Assembly: GCA_021292105.1 (NCBI GenBank)
Contig: CM037871.1
Coordinates: forward strand, 36,943,854 to 37,007,853
From: Anadara kagoshimensis
Taxonomy: Eukaryota; Mollusca; Bivalvia; Arcoida; Arcidae
Direction of reading: 5' to 3'
Length of the DNA stretch: 64,000 nt
The position numbers and the translations under genes are program-made. This document shows, piece by piece, positions 35,040-46,979 of the stretch. The notes under the pieces were generated by a model. It made no database searches and was not told the DNA's origin. It was given only the letters and a program-made list of their open reading frames with translations. Each line of letters opens with the position of its first letter. Within the stretch, counting starts at the first letter, position 1.

Positions 35040-36660
35040 CCATTTTTACAAAAAGGAGATGATATAAAAACCTTGATATCAACTAACTCTAGTAAAAACA
35101 TATGACCATATATGTCCTAGTTTTTTATTTTTTAATTCAATTTTTAGAACCGTTTTCTAAAACAATCTTTTATATTGTCATGTGTTAATATTTTAATATT
35201 TGATAAGTAAAATATTCAATTATTAGTGTATTACATTATTTAATGAAAGGGACATGCAAAGCATGGAATGGATTGAATGCGTTACTTAGGGATTTGATTT
35301 CATAGGAGAATGAACTCATTAAATGCATCACAAAAAACAATAGACATCTATGTTTAGAATGAGATCATTATTAGCATTATGGAACCTTTATGTTTGGCCC
35401 TTGCTGACACATCTTGAAGATGCACTAAAATGTAATGGATAATATCTATAGTTGACATTGCAAAGGATTCTGTGTCTATGGTAACAGCTCCAATCAACTA
35501 ATTGCGTTTTGATGCGACACATGAAGTAGTCTTTATACAGATCCGTGATTGTTTCAAATACATTGTTAATTTTTCAGCTTTTTGTCACCGACACGTGACC
35601 AGGAGAATACCAATACCTTCTTAACTCATAAACACTATCACAGTGCGAACACACTAATCCGCACGTGCTCACACGTGTAAATCGCGTTTTTAAACGAATT
35701 TCCATAAAAATTGCTATAATTAGACAGACACTGCCTGAAGTGTTCCCCGCTGAAGTCTCTTTGTTTAGAAAAAGAAAAATCCATATTAAAGAATAGTCAT
35801 TTTCATCCGCGTGTCACGAAGTGATTTGAATCCCCAGATGCTGTTGGAAGATAGAGAGGCAGACGACAGGACTATATTCATCAAAGTTAATACGCAGCAC
35901 GTTTGATGCGTTACAACCGGATGTTGACAAGTCCCCGGTTTTTAGCATACATATCAGACGATCTATGAACTAATAGATTCCAAGATATGATCGATTATAT
36001 TTCAAATTTTTTATTTTAAACATTTATGACGCGTGTATGTTTTAATTTTTACAATGGTTGAATGGATAGTGGAATAGGTATATGCATTTTCATGCCGAAC
36101 AAATGTAGCAACTGCTGATCCACATTTGCGCTCTTTCTTACGCGGAATTACAAACAACAGGTTTCCACTAGTATTATTAAAATAAAAAAAACGAGGGGAT
36201 TTATAATTGATTATAGCCAAGAACAAGAACCAGAAAAATACATTGAGGACGGGTGATTGATATAATATCCAGTGGTGTGGTAAAAGTACTTTTGGGGGCC
36301 CAAACCACAATTAGTGTTCCCAAAACGCACATACAAAAATAAAACAATTACTAATGAATAAACTTTCCTGTAAGTATTCATTTAAGAAATCACTGGTTGT
36401 GAAATAAGGCATCGAGGTATCGCAAGACAAGTGGTAATAGACATGCTAAAGAACAACTTCCTTTACAATAACCCCTGGAACGCACTGGAATGATAAAAAC
36501 TTTCTGTCAATTCATCTTATTCTGGTGACGTTCCAATATAAGTGAAACCCCCATTCAACCCATCCATCAATATGTGTTTATCTTGTGTTTCATCTTGTAC
36601 TCTATAGCTATACAATATTGACCTGTCCGCTTGACCTTTTATTTAAATATTTATTATGGA
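35040..36660. other. intergenic sequence, no supported gene
   Basis: No recognisable domain in the 99-codon reverse frame at 36011-36310. The 35640-35720 stretch has several CACGTG-like motifs (GCACGTGCTCACACGTGTAA) of unknown meaning. Confidence 0.4.
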
Positions 36661-36662
36661 CC

Positions 36663-36912
36663 AGGCCCCGGTTTCACAATCATTCCTTAGCTAAGATTTT
36701 CCTTAACTTAAATCTGACAAAATTTCAATTCTTCATGATTTTGTTGATTTTCAAGATATTCAGGAATTTAAGGTGTCAATTTTAAGATAATTTCTAGATT
36801 GAAACATTTGCATTTAGTTTGGACAATTATCTTCATCAGTAGTTCCAAAAAGAGATTACCAAATTTAGGTTAAGGAAAATCTTAGCTAAGAAATGATTGT
36901 GAAACCAGGGCC
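36663..36912. mobile_element. MITE-like element, family M2 (copy 2)
   Basis: About 250 bp with long, well-kept inverted arms: GGCCCCGGTTTCACAATCAT continuing 'tccttagctaagattttcctta' at the left, and the complement ending TGATTGTGAAACCAGGGCC at the right. The arms are close to 40 bp and better preserved than in 32261-32490, so this copy is probably younger. Confidence 0.8.
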
Positions 36913-36919
36913 AGTTCAT

Positions 36920-39260
36920 TTATGTACATGTATAGATACATACATCGTGCTGGAAACACTAATCGAAATGTGAATGCATTAGCTGCGAATCCTAACACTA
37001 CAGTAGTTATGTATCGGGTGGATCATCGATACATCATATCTTCAATGGAAGGTCAGGTAGACAGGTCAGTGTTGTTTGACTATACCTACATGTACTTCTT
37101 TTCAATCTCACTTGAAATTGACGTCATTTGTGATGATTCTGCACATGAAATGATACATCAATTTTTATTGCAGCTCTAATGAGACCCAAGAGATAGACGA
37201 ATCCGGCATTTTTACATTATTTATGGGATTTTAAGCCTAATAAATGACACCAATTTTTACCATAAAAGCCTGTGAATAGCAAAACTCTTCGATTCCCTGA
37301 AAGACTAGGGAATTCTAAAACATATTTGTAATCACCGTGTACATTTGGCTGAATGATGGGAAATTGGACCCGATTAATATAATTACCCTCCATTGATGAC
37401 AAGTAATGACACAATCCCGTTTCCTTCGATACTTCACGAGGTGCCAGACGGCCAATAATGACCTCTTCAAAATATCAACTGAAAATGGCGTCAAAAAGTT
37501 TATTGTTGCATAGTGCTTCCGTCTGGTTCTCACCTGGTTGTATCAACTTCTTCTCCTTAAGAGCACTTGACCTATAGCTATAATTAAATATAACTATCGC
37601 TAGAGTTTGGGGTTTTTTTAATATAAAAGATCATTTGATATAAATGTTGTATTCGAGAAGTGATAACAAAATATATACACAAAGAATGAATTAACGTAAG
37701 AAATATTCCCAATTGAATTGTTCTCGGATAAAAAATATTGATCCTGTAAAACTGCTTGAGTGGCTTAGATAATCTAGCGTTTGTGTTGAGATATGTGAAG
37801 ACGATCATTGTAATAGCGTCATCAAGCTGTGTCCTTCGGGATAGAAAAATTGTTGTTGAACTGTGATTGGATTACTGAATCAAAAATATTCAGTCAGGCG
37901 GTGACCAACAAAAACTAGTCCCGCGTTTAATATTTTGTGTGCTCCTTATTCGAATTGAATAGGCCAATTATGATAAAAATATATTTCATGTACAATGTTT
38001 TCCGGTATGACAACTGCGCTTCATCTCATGCCATTTTACTATTCTAACAACGACTTATTCCAAGTTGATTTGGTGTCCGGATGTAAAACGTTATGTCGTA
38101 GAACAGCCATTGTCATAGGGTTTGTTGATGCCTTTATTCTAATCGAACTGAAATAATGGCGATATACTGGCAGACCTTTATTGGCCCAAAAAGGCAAGAA
38201 CAGTGTGATCACAATATGGCACCAGCATCACCACCAATTTCATGGCGACATCTACATGAAGTCGCCATTCGAACCCCAACCCCCTCCCACCCCCCACCCC
38301 AAAAAAAAATTAATCGAAAACAAAAGCGTCGCTTGAAATTCGTTTTATAGTTTTCAAAGGTTTTCTCTTTATCACTATATATTGATAAAAATAAATTTTG
38401 TTGTTGATTTAGATGAAAACGGAACTATCTACTAGCATTTCAACGGCGCGATACGTGACGTGAAACAGTTGTTTCCGGTGATGCTTTAGGTTATCAGGGG
38501 AACCCGAGAATATCGCTTTTTATCGAGGTTAGGCGAATCAATAAAACACATGATCTCAGAAATATAGACAAATAGTACTGTACCATATTTTAAAACGGAT
38601 AGGATTTGCATCTCTTTGTAAAGGTGTGCATTGACTTTATCTGCATCGCTTTTATCCATTGTTGCGCCTAGATGTCAAATATTTAACCCCCCCCCCAAAA
38701 AAAACCCGAAAAGATCGGAGGTAATGGGAAGTAAAAACGGTTGAGAGATTTTTTTCTCCAACTTTCGAACTAGCTCAATAATAACAACATAAATTGCTGC
38801 GATGTGTAAATCTTTTACAACAAATGCCAGATGGGTTTCGTATATCTAGGCTTACGCCGTGTGGTATACATTAGAATTCCTGCATTTTCAACGAAACAAC
38901 CCTCCGTTTTTGCTAAAGAAATTAGTGTAATCAATCTGCATTATAAGTGTTCATCGGAGGCGTACCATTCCAAGACTAGAGCACGTGAACCTCATTATCA
39001 GCCAGCACTGTTAAGCCCCGCCCCTACTGTTGTTGCCAGGATATGTTATCATTATCGTGTATCGATTGGTTGGATGGTATAATCACCTACTTTACACTCA
39101 CACCTCCTCCCTGGCAAGCAGTTTTATTTAATAATGTTTTTATTGTAATTTCGTACATCCGGCATATTTACTTAGAATATTATTTTCTTCTCTCAATCTC
39201 TGGATCAAAGTTTCAGATTTAAGAAACGTATGTACATGTAAAAAAGTTATGATCATATTC
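36920..39260. other. intergenic sequence, no supported gene
   Basis: Frames at 36922-37179 (+), 37217-37533 (-), 38156-38350 (+) and 38831-39082 (+) show no domains. A short C run followed by an A run lies near 38688. Confidence 0.4.
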
Positions 39261-39272
39261 AAACAATAATAT

Positions 39273-39396
39273 TGTCATATACCATTTTTTTAAATTTAAT
39301 CATAAAATACATTCAAAAAATGGTATATGACAATAAATTGTCATGTACTACTTTTGAATGCATTATTTTATAAAAATTCAAAAGTAGCACATGACA
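39273..39396. mobile_element. foldback element family B, heterodimer of two subtypes
   Basis: Left unit 39273-39332 has the ATACCATTTTTT arm; right unit 39339-39396 has the GTACTACTTTTGAA arm. Both start TGTC and end GACA, with six bases between them. The outer flanks ATAT/GTAT match at three of four positions. This is the only place where both subtypes sit together. Confidence 0.7.
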
Positions 39397-39460
39397 GTAT
39401 TAAATCTTAAAAAATTAAAGTACAACACACAATAGCATAAAAGGTAATCTCTTTCTCCCT

Positions 39461-39464
<4 letters not shown>

Positions 39465-39495
<31 letters not shown>
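39465..39495. repeat. (CT)n microsatellite
   Basis: 31 bp of CT repeat, preceded by impure CT-rich sequence from 39448. Confidence 0.9.
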
Positions 39496-39498
<3 letters not shown>

Positions 39499-39499
39499 T

Positions 39500-41480
39500 A
39501 GTTTTACAGTCTCTCCCCAGCAGCTAGTTTAACACATGCACGGTTGGGATACACAGCGTAAATGCATTATCCATATCGGTTATTTGCATCAACTTGATGA
39601 AGGAGTAGACCGACACCCATCTTGATGAAGGAAAAAGAAAGTTGGTTTAAAATGTGTGTTATGACAGATGAAAACCAATTTAACATTCGTTCTTAAAACG
39701 CTGACTCTTAATCAATACCCCACAAGAGAAAAAGCCAATTTTACAAAACGAGAAGTGTTTATTTTGGCAAGCAAGCAAGCTGCGTTAGGAACGTACAATT
39801 TTCTTCTCAGTTGTCAGCCGGTAATGGAATATCTAGTAGGGGGCCGGGTGTTTGTTTTCACAGTTCATCATTGGGAACAGATCATAAATTATTTAAACTT
39901 TGGTGTCTGTCTCTAATTAGGAGCCAACTCTCCCATGGAGAAAATTAGATTTACATTTCACACTCCTTTGTGTAAGCTTTCATTGATCTTTTGCCACTGT
40001 TGCATGATGGGAAATACGATATTTTGCTTCATTATCTAATGACCCATTCCGAGCGCCAAACAAATGGCATTTCCCGCCAAATATACGAGACGAATTATGC
40101 GGGATAGTGCAGCGGAAATCAAGCAGGAGAATTGTTCTGAAACCCTCTGGAGTCTTCGATAGTAATAATTCCTGATTGAACCCTGTGCGCCATTCATCAT
40201 CTGGATATTGTTGACAGACTTACGTTGGAATGATTTCTATGCTGCGTCAGTATCTCTTAATCTTATTAAATGAAGCGACAAGGGAAGAAAATAATACTTC
40301 AATATAACATGTATTCCGTGATGCATGAATAATTGCGACATATTCAGATAAAACGTGTAATTTCTTAGCGCACTGTGTTTTAATTATTTGGTTTTATGAG
40401 ATAAGCTCAAGTAATGGCGTAAAGATTTTTAGGTTTTTGATATTTTTAAATTTGTTCCGTATGTTTTCAATAAGTTAATTGATCTAAAGGATAATTAGCC
40501 ATATATTATTATACCTTTGCCAGATATTACAGAAAACACTCGGCTTTACATGTGTATTTAATCACAGTACCTTTGAAACTAAGCGATAAATTATATCTAG
40601 ATTTAAATCAGGGCGGAGAAAAAATGTCAATTTTAAGCAATATTAACCAATGAAAACAATTGTAACAAAGGGTTGTCAAATCAAATAATTCGGTTCATAC
40701 TAGGTTGTTTTCAATGAGGTCCGATTAGCAATCAAACTGTGTAAACGTTATTTCTCTGAACAAATTTTAGATAAATCAATATTATCTATGATTAAATATT
40801 GACACGTACTTCGAGTTTGTACAGTCAATTACACCCCATATCACAAATGTCTTTATAGGAACTTTTGACCATGCCGAATTATTGATTATAAACCAAGTGT
40901 CACACAAGTGTGATCTAATACACCCAAATAAAGCCCGCTTTACATCTAAGCATACATTATTGGTTAGTTTTTATTTAATAAAGGAATTTTCGACCACTTG
41001 TCCTGTTTCTCAGGTGCTTATCTTCAGATAAAAGTAGGGATTTCTGCAAGAACAAACAAGGCCGCTTAAGAAATTCTATCCACCCAATGTAAACACTTTA
41101 GCCGTTTAATTAGATTTGATAATACTTTTAAAACGTTGACACATGAGAAATATTTGCTTTCATATCTATTGGTTGATGTTTGAAAGTTTGGAATTCTCAA
41201 CAATGGTCAGGTCTTAAATATTTATTTACAAAGATAAAAATGTCTCAGCGTTACACAGTTGTCATAGAAAGACCATGTGGTGGAAAATTGAATTTAATAG
41301 CATGGTATTAATTTATGGATAGACATATTATAGGTATCCATGTAGTACAATTGTCTGTTTATTGAGTTTGACAGTCTATATTTTTCCAGCCATCTATATT
41401 GCTGGTCTTCAAATCAGTAGCTACGACTGACGTCGCCCGGCCTCCAACGGAATGCAATCACAAGCTATACGACCATCATG
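39500..41480. other. intergenic sequence, no supported gene
   Basis: No gene recognised. The 39980-40300 stretch is compositionally balanced and contains TTCCCGCC with little repeat character. It could be a conserved regulatory element near a developmental gene, but this is untested. Confidence 0.4.
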
Positions 41481-41559
41481 ACCGGCTTTTTTTCGAAGGC
41501 TTTGTGTATCGGTCGATTGTTACGATATTCATCATATTGTGAACCCATGAAACTATCTT

Positions 41560-41935
41560 TAACAACTATACTTAAACATTTATTTTTGTATTTGCAAAAA
41601 TAGTTCGGGCAGTTACCTTTAAATCTTGTTTCTGTTAGTGTATGCAGCAATGTTATCTTTGAGGGTACAGCATTGGTCCCGACAACCATTTTGAACAAAG
41701 TTCATTTCGGTATACTTGTACACAACAATTGATCGGGCAGTTACATTTAGTTTTCTCTGAGCACCATTAATATGGGCATTTATCTTTAAGCATTGTTTTT
41801 GTTGGTATTTCGCAACAATCGTCTAATAGTTGAGTTTTGTTAGTCTTGGTATTTGCAGCATTAGTTCGGGCTGTCAGTTTGAGGGTATCTGCAGGATTGG
41901 TTCCTTCAATAATTTGCAACAATAGTTCAAGAAAC
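41560..41935. repeat. degenerate short-unit repeat
   Basis: Variants of 'ggtatttgcagcaatagttcgggcagtta' and 'tctttgagggtatc' recur five to six times with irregular spacing. The 77-codon reverse frame here overlaps it. Confidence 0.5.
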
Positions 41936-41999
41936 AAAGAACTTAATATTCCCTATTTCCCAAACCCCATGTGAATTGAGGTTCAATAAGGCTGCGTCT

Positions 42000-43450
42000 T
42001 GTAAAGTCGCCACTTCGTATTTAGTGATGTTAGTTTAAACAATATTTTATTCTAAAAAACAATATATACAATATAATCATATAGAAAAGGATCCAGGGAT
42101 AAGTGATGTTGGGTCCTTGCAATCCCTTCTCTATCGCAGTACTAGTATGTTTGATCTAACCTTGTCGTTCTGGTGGTGAATCGATTGTGTATTCAGTGAT
42201 AATCCAAAGTAAACAAGCAGAATAACACTATAACAATATTGTTTGTTGTTCGATTGAAAAACCAATGTTTTTATAGAGGCTTATCTCTGCAATCTGATTA
42301 TAAGGCTGGTCAGAGAGCCTGGAATGTCACTTATATTTCTGATGTAGTAATACCACTTTGTCTTATTATGGCATCTTTAATAAGTAATTCTCATAGATTT
42401 ACAAATATTTTATCCAATAGACCTTCCAAAAGTTCAAAGGTTATTAATTTTGTTATCAAACCAACAGATTACACCGGCACAAACTTATTTCCCGTTTTTA
42501 ATACCTGTCTCTTGCGTAAAGAGCCAATCTACAAATATTTAACACAGTAATATTTATCATACGGCTGAAATTTTTCGTCTCTAATTACTCTGCAAACATT
42601 TCATGATCTATCATACAGAACACATGACCAACGGAGAGGGATAATAAAAGACGAGGGCACCCGAAGGCACTTGATGGTTAACTCCACCATTGTTTAACAA
42701 TTTCTTATCTTAAGACGAGGGTCATTGGTTGCATAGATATTGTTTAATAGTCACATATCTTAATCGTGTTGAAGAATATCATAAATATGTTGATATACCG
42801 AATTTTAAGTACCTAGCCAATCTTGTATAAGTGTTGGGAGGAAAGATAGAAAAATGAACGTACTTCACTTTCGAGTATTTAAAGCCGTTGAACTAAAACA
42901 TAAAATTTATAACTTAAATTAGTATTATTACCCCCTAAAACTTCTCGATGGATTGACAAATTGGTTAAAAACATCCTGGGCGATAATTTATACAGTGAGA
43001 ATAAGTCAATAACGACGGACGTTTTGTATAGAAATGTCTAAGTTATCATACAGCGTCAGAAAACAGACTAAAACAAAGATAACCCTAGTAGTAAAAGTTA
43101 GTTGGAGACAATACTCCTAGAACGGGATACAGCAAGGAATAGTACATCTATTTTTATGTTTTGAATATATTTCGCTTGTTTGACAAGACTATTAAATATT
43201 AATTCTGTTTTCAAAATCTCCTGTGCCTTATATTGGCGCCTTTTCGGATATTGCGTGATTCCCTTGCTTGATCTAAAACACTTAGGAATTGGTTATATCC
43301 TTTTGCGCCTCCAGACTAATCTCTCTGCACTCGAAACGGTTCCGAATATCGTCTAAAGACAAGAATTATGGTCTTTTCTTTTACGTGCATCAACAAATAT
43401 TCGGACGAGAATATCAAAGATCAATACTGGGCGGACATAGAAGTTAGACT
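42000..43450. other. intergenic sequence, no supported gene
   Basis: The 103-codon frame at 42239-42550 shows no domain, signal peptide or repeat. I do not call it a gene. Confidence 0.35.
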
Positions 43451-43454
43451 GGAG

Positions 43455-43640
43455 GTCCTTACCCTTCCTGAGCACCCGGTCTCACTTCCATACTTGAAGT
43501 TCACATAGTAACCTAATTTGCCAATTTTCAATTAAAAAAATTGCCTTTGGAATTGTGATTTGACTATGGACCGGTATGCTTATATTTGATGAACACAAGC
43601 TTAAGTGGTACATCAGATTTTAGTTTGTGTAAGTGTTTAC
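43455..43640 (+). repeat. dispersed repeat family D1 (copy 3)
   Basis: Has 'gagcacccggtctcacttcc', 'cttgaagttcacatagtaacc', 'aatttgccaattttc', 'tttggaattgtgatttgac', 'tggaccggtatgctta' and 'gtggtacatca' in the D1 order; compare 9640-9800. Confidence 0.6.
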
Positions 43641-44309
43641 AAGGACGCAAGTCAAAGGGAGATAATCTACCGATCGGAAATAGCTGATGAAAAAGGAAGT
43701 TTTTAATTAGTCTGGGTTTTAATACTATTTTCGATATCTGTTTAGTTTAATCTTAACCCTATACATATCAATGACTGACATGTCTACTTTAATTAGCATA
43801 AGCTGATAGTAAAACTTGAAAAACAGATGTCTTTTTTCCGAATACTGCTTCACCTTTGTACCGCTCTTAAAACCCTGTCCTCTTTCTTAACATCTAGTAT
43901 GTTCCTATGAATGCACAGCTGTTTTAAGGCTCTGTTTAAATATGATCAGAAAACGAACTTTAAACTTTTCAACACGTAAGAGTTTGATTACATATCTATC
44001 GTAATGCATGATCAAAACAAACACCGTCACGAGTACTTCGTATCATGATGCGTTAATGTTGCGATAACCCTGAAATATCAAAAACAACAACCGAACAAGA
44101 CGTTTGCCCTTCACTCCAGATTAGGAGACCGTCAGCTGTGTATGAGTCACCCCGATAATCATCACGATTAAAATCGAATTCATGCATTAATTACATAGTC
44201 TCTATTTGTAGAGGATCCCCTCTTCTTTGAATAGTAAAATTTTGAACTGCCAAACGCATACATAACAAAAACTGATAAGGCATAAATGTGATGGACTGTC
44301 TCATTGTGT

Positions 44310-44650
44310 CGCTTGCAGTCCCGTACAGTGTTTTCTCTTTTATAGTGTTGTTTTGTCCATAGAACCATGTGTTCCCTGGAGTCGCATAGTGTTCTTTCTT
44401 TGTTAATGCAGATTCCAATGAAACAGTGTTGCATACAGTGTTTTTCTTTGACAGGGACGTTTCATTCAAAGAATCAAGTGTTGTCAACTGTATAGTGTAC
44501 TTGTTTAGTGGTGGTTTGTCCATATGAACCAGCAATGTCCGTTAATATAGTTCTGTGTTCTTGCTTTGTATTGTCATTCCATCCATAGAAACTGATAAAA
44601 TTGGACTCTTTGCTTTTTCCTGGTTATTCCATCCATAGAACCAGTGTTAT
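44310..44650. repeat. degenerate repeat 'tagtgtt..ttgtccatagaacca'
   Basis: The phrase 'ttgtccatagaaccatgtgtt' and relatives ('gtccatatgaaccagcaatg', 'ccatccatagaaaccag') recur four to five times between AGTGTT motifs. It probably has the same origin as the 100-bp array further right. The 114-codon reverse frame lies within it. Confidence 0.45.
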
Positions 44651-44765
44651 ATTCTTGTTCAACGTTCTTGCAATATTGCCGATGCTATTCCACTAAATGT
44701 ATCGGCGTTATCCCTACAGTCACATGTTTATTTTATATTTTTCTGTTCATAAAATCAGCTGCTTA

Positions 44766-44823
44766 TGTCATGTGCTACTCTTGAATGTATTATTTCATAA
44801 AAATTCAAAAGTAGCACATGCTA
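44766..44823. mobile_element. foldback element family B, single unit with TSD
   Basis: TGTCATGTGCTACTCTTGAA arm and ATTCAAAAGTAGCACATG arm; the last bases are changed (GCTA instead of GACA). The 4-bp TSD CTTA (44762-44765 and 44824-44827) is perfect. Confidence 0.7.
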
Positions 44824-44859
44824 CTTACAATGTCGGCACTATTTTGCCCATGGAAGTGT

Positions 44860-45300
44860 CGTGTCAATATTGTTGCATGCTTATTCGGTTCAAAGAATCT
44901 GTCGCTATGCCTATGCTTTTGTTATTGTTATCAATACTGTTTTGTCTATGGAATCGTCGCTTTGTCGGCAATATTTCGGCGTGTTTATTCCGTTCACGGA
45001 TGTCGCGATGTTCATGTTTTTCTTATTGCTATCAGTACCATTTTGTTTATGGAATCCCAATGTAATATTGCTGTGTGCATATTCAGTTAAAGGAATCTGT
45101 CGCGATTTTCATTCTTTTGCAAATGCTGTCACGGCAATACTATGTTGTTAATGCAAGCTCCGTGTTAATATTGCTGCCTGATTATTCCGTTCACGGAATC
45201 TGTCACAATGTTTATACTTTTGTCATTGCTATCAGTACTGTTTTGTCCATTGAATCATCGATGTGCCAATATTCCGGCGTGTTTATACCGTTCGCGCATT
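44860..45300. repeat. tandem repeat, about 100-bp unit, 5 copies
   Basis: The anchor 'caatattgc.gcgtg.ttattccgttcacgg' recurs near 44866, 44969, 45063, 45166 and 45266. Each is followed by 'aatctgtcgc.atgtt.at.cttttgt.attgctatcagtactgttttgtc.atgg'. Because of it three overlapping plus frames (90-122 codons) remain open with cysteine-rich readings; none looks real. Confidence 0.8.
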
Positions 45301-45309
45301 AAATGATAC

Positions 45310-45900
45310 TAGATTGATTGTCGCTATACTCAGGCTTGTTCGCGTTGTTTTATCATCCGAATGTTTTGTGTTTTGTCATCATCTATTCCATGTTCTATCT
45401 TTACTTTATGCGTGAATTTCATGCCACGTTATGGAGATTTGTACATCTTTTTTGTAAAATCCAAAAATCAAATTGAGACAGACAGCAAAAATATCACATT
45501 GTGGAAATAAATACTATCTAGATAGGGTTTTTTAGCGACTTACATTTGCAAAATCTTCATTAAAGCATTTGACAGCCTATTAATTCAAACAGAGCACATG
45601 GCAATACCAATGTTGATACCTTTGAGTGGCTATTCTGCCACAAGTATCAGATATATAGATAATTGTCTGGATTATAGACGATGTGGCCCTGATTCGACCC
45701 CGTACGTCAATAAACCAGCATATCACATTATACGATGACATAAATACAGAATCCGCAGCAATTGTCATTGATCGAATTCATTAATGATCGAGTAATTATT
45801 CCTACATCAAAAGAAGTAACACTTAAGGGGTTCGTAATGGCTTATATAGACGGTTACATATATAGCATGATACGGAATAGAAATTAGTTTCAAGAAGTAA
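45310..45900. other. intergenic sequence, no feature seen
   Basis: No supported gene or repeat. Confidence 0.4.
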
Positions 45901-45903
45901 CAT

Positions 45904-45963
45904 TGTTATATATACTTTTTTTTAAATGTATTGAATGATAAATTTGAAAAAAGGTATATGACA
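45904..45963. mobile_element. foldback element family B, decayed unit
   Basis: TGTTATATATACTTTTTTTT at the left and TTTGAAAAAAGGTATATGACA at the right, with the central ATGTATTGAATGATAA loop. No TSD is clear. Confidence 0.5.
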
Positions 45964-46104
45964 AGTTGACAACACTTAGGAGTCGTAACGGCTTATATAT
46001 AGTTGGTGCAGAATAGCAGTAACATCAATAATGGAACAGCAGGTCAAACAAGCATTGATAACAGGTTGAAGTCGTGATCAAGTGATATGACATATAAAAG
46101 GAGT

Positions 46105-46235
46105 GGAGTGGTTTGTTAGACGCCCTAGTCAAGATCCCTTCACTTATATCGATTGAGGTCAGATCTGAGATGGTGGAGGAAACTGGAGTGCCCGGGGAAA
46201 ACGCCTACCTTCGGCAAACAAACTGAAAATAAAAC
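46105..46235 (-). repeat. repeat family S2, reverse fragment
   Basis: Carries 'ggagtggagtggtttgttagacgccctagtcaagatccc', 'acttatatcgattgagg', 'gatggtggaggaaactgg' and 'ggggaaaacgcctaccttcgg', the S2 tail in reverse. Confidence 0.6.
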
Positions 46236-46298
46236 CAAAAGATGCATAGATTAATTGATACAGAAGCAACACCTTTGTACTATTTTCTCATTAAGCTC

Positions 46299-46353
46299 TG
46301 TAACAACTCCTAATGGAGTCCGACGTCTAATGACTTCATTAGAAGTTGTTACA
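46299..46353. mobile_element. foldback element family A, 55-bp copy with TSD
   Basis: Starts TGTAACAACTCCTAATGGAG and ends with CATTAGAAGTTGTTACA. The perfect 6-bp TSD AAGCTC lies at 46293-46298 and 46354-46359. Confidence 0.8.
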
Positions 46354-46979
46354 AAGCTCTATCAAGTCCACAACAATCGTGGTACGGAATCACGACAGCC
46401 CTTTGTTTGATACTCTTCGTGGTTAATAATTTAATTAGGTTTATTTATTTAACTAAATTTGGGATTTAGAGAATAATTTTAATGTACTCAAATTTAAAAA
46501 AAAACATGTTTCCATGACTGTGCACAGCTTTCGCCAATAAAATTTAATTACGATTGAAGCTCTCGGATTTCACATATCGTGTTTCAAGTATATATTTGTT
46601 ACGTATATCATTAATCATTAATTCCTAGAGTTTAATGAACATCTTAATTCATGTTTCAAATTACTCTTAAAATTAATAGAAATGGCAACAGGTGGTTTAA
46701 TAATTTAACGGATCTATTTCCGTCACGATTTTGTTAACGAAGTAATAAGGATGAATAAATGAGAATACGTTAAAATTCTTAAATCAAAATTATTTTGCCA
46801 CAGGAATAAAGCCATGACTTGTTTCCATGACGATTAAACACATAAATCACCATCTTCAAAATCTTAATATGGGAAATTAAAATATGGTGATTAAACAGTT
46901 ATGTAGTTATAAATTTTCGTTCACAGAACCATTTCCATTGGTTTTAAGGATGGGTTAGAGATTTTTAAACATGCGTCAG

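Noticed and set aside
44697-45302. Overlapping Cys-rich plus frames (75-122 codons)
   Set aside because: All lie in a five-copy 100-bp tandem repeat and use three different frames.
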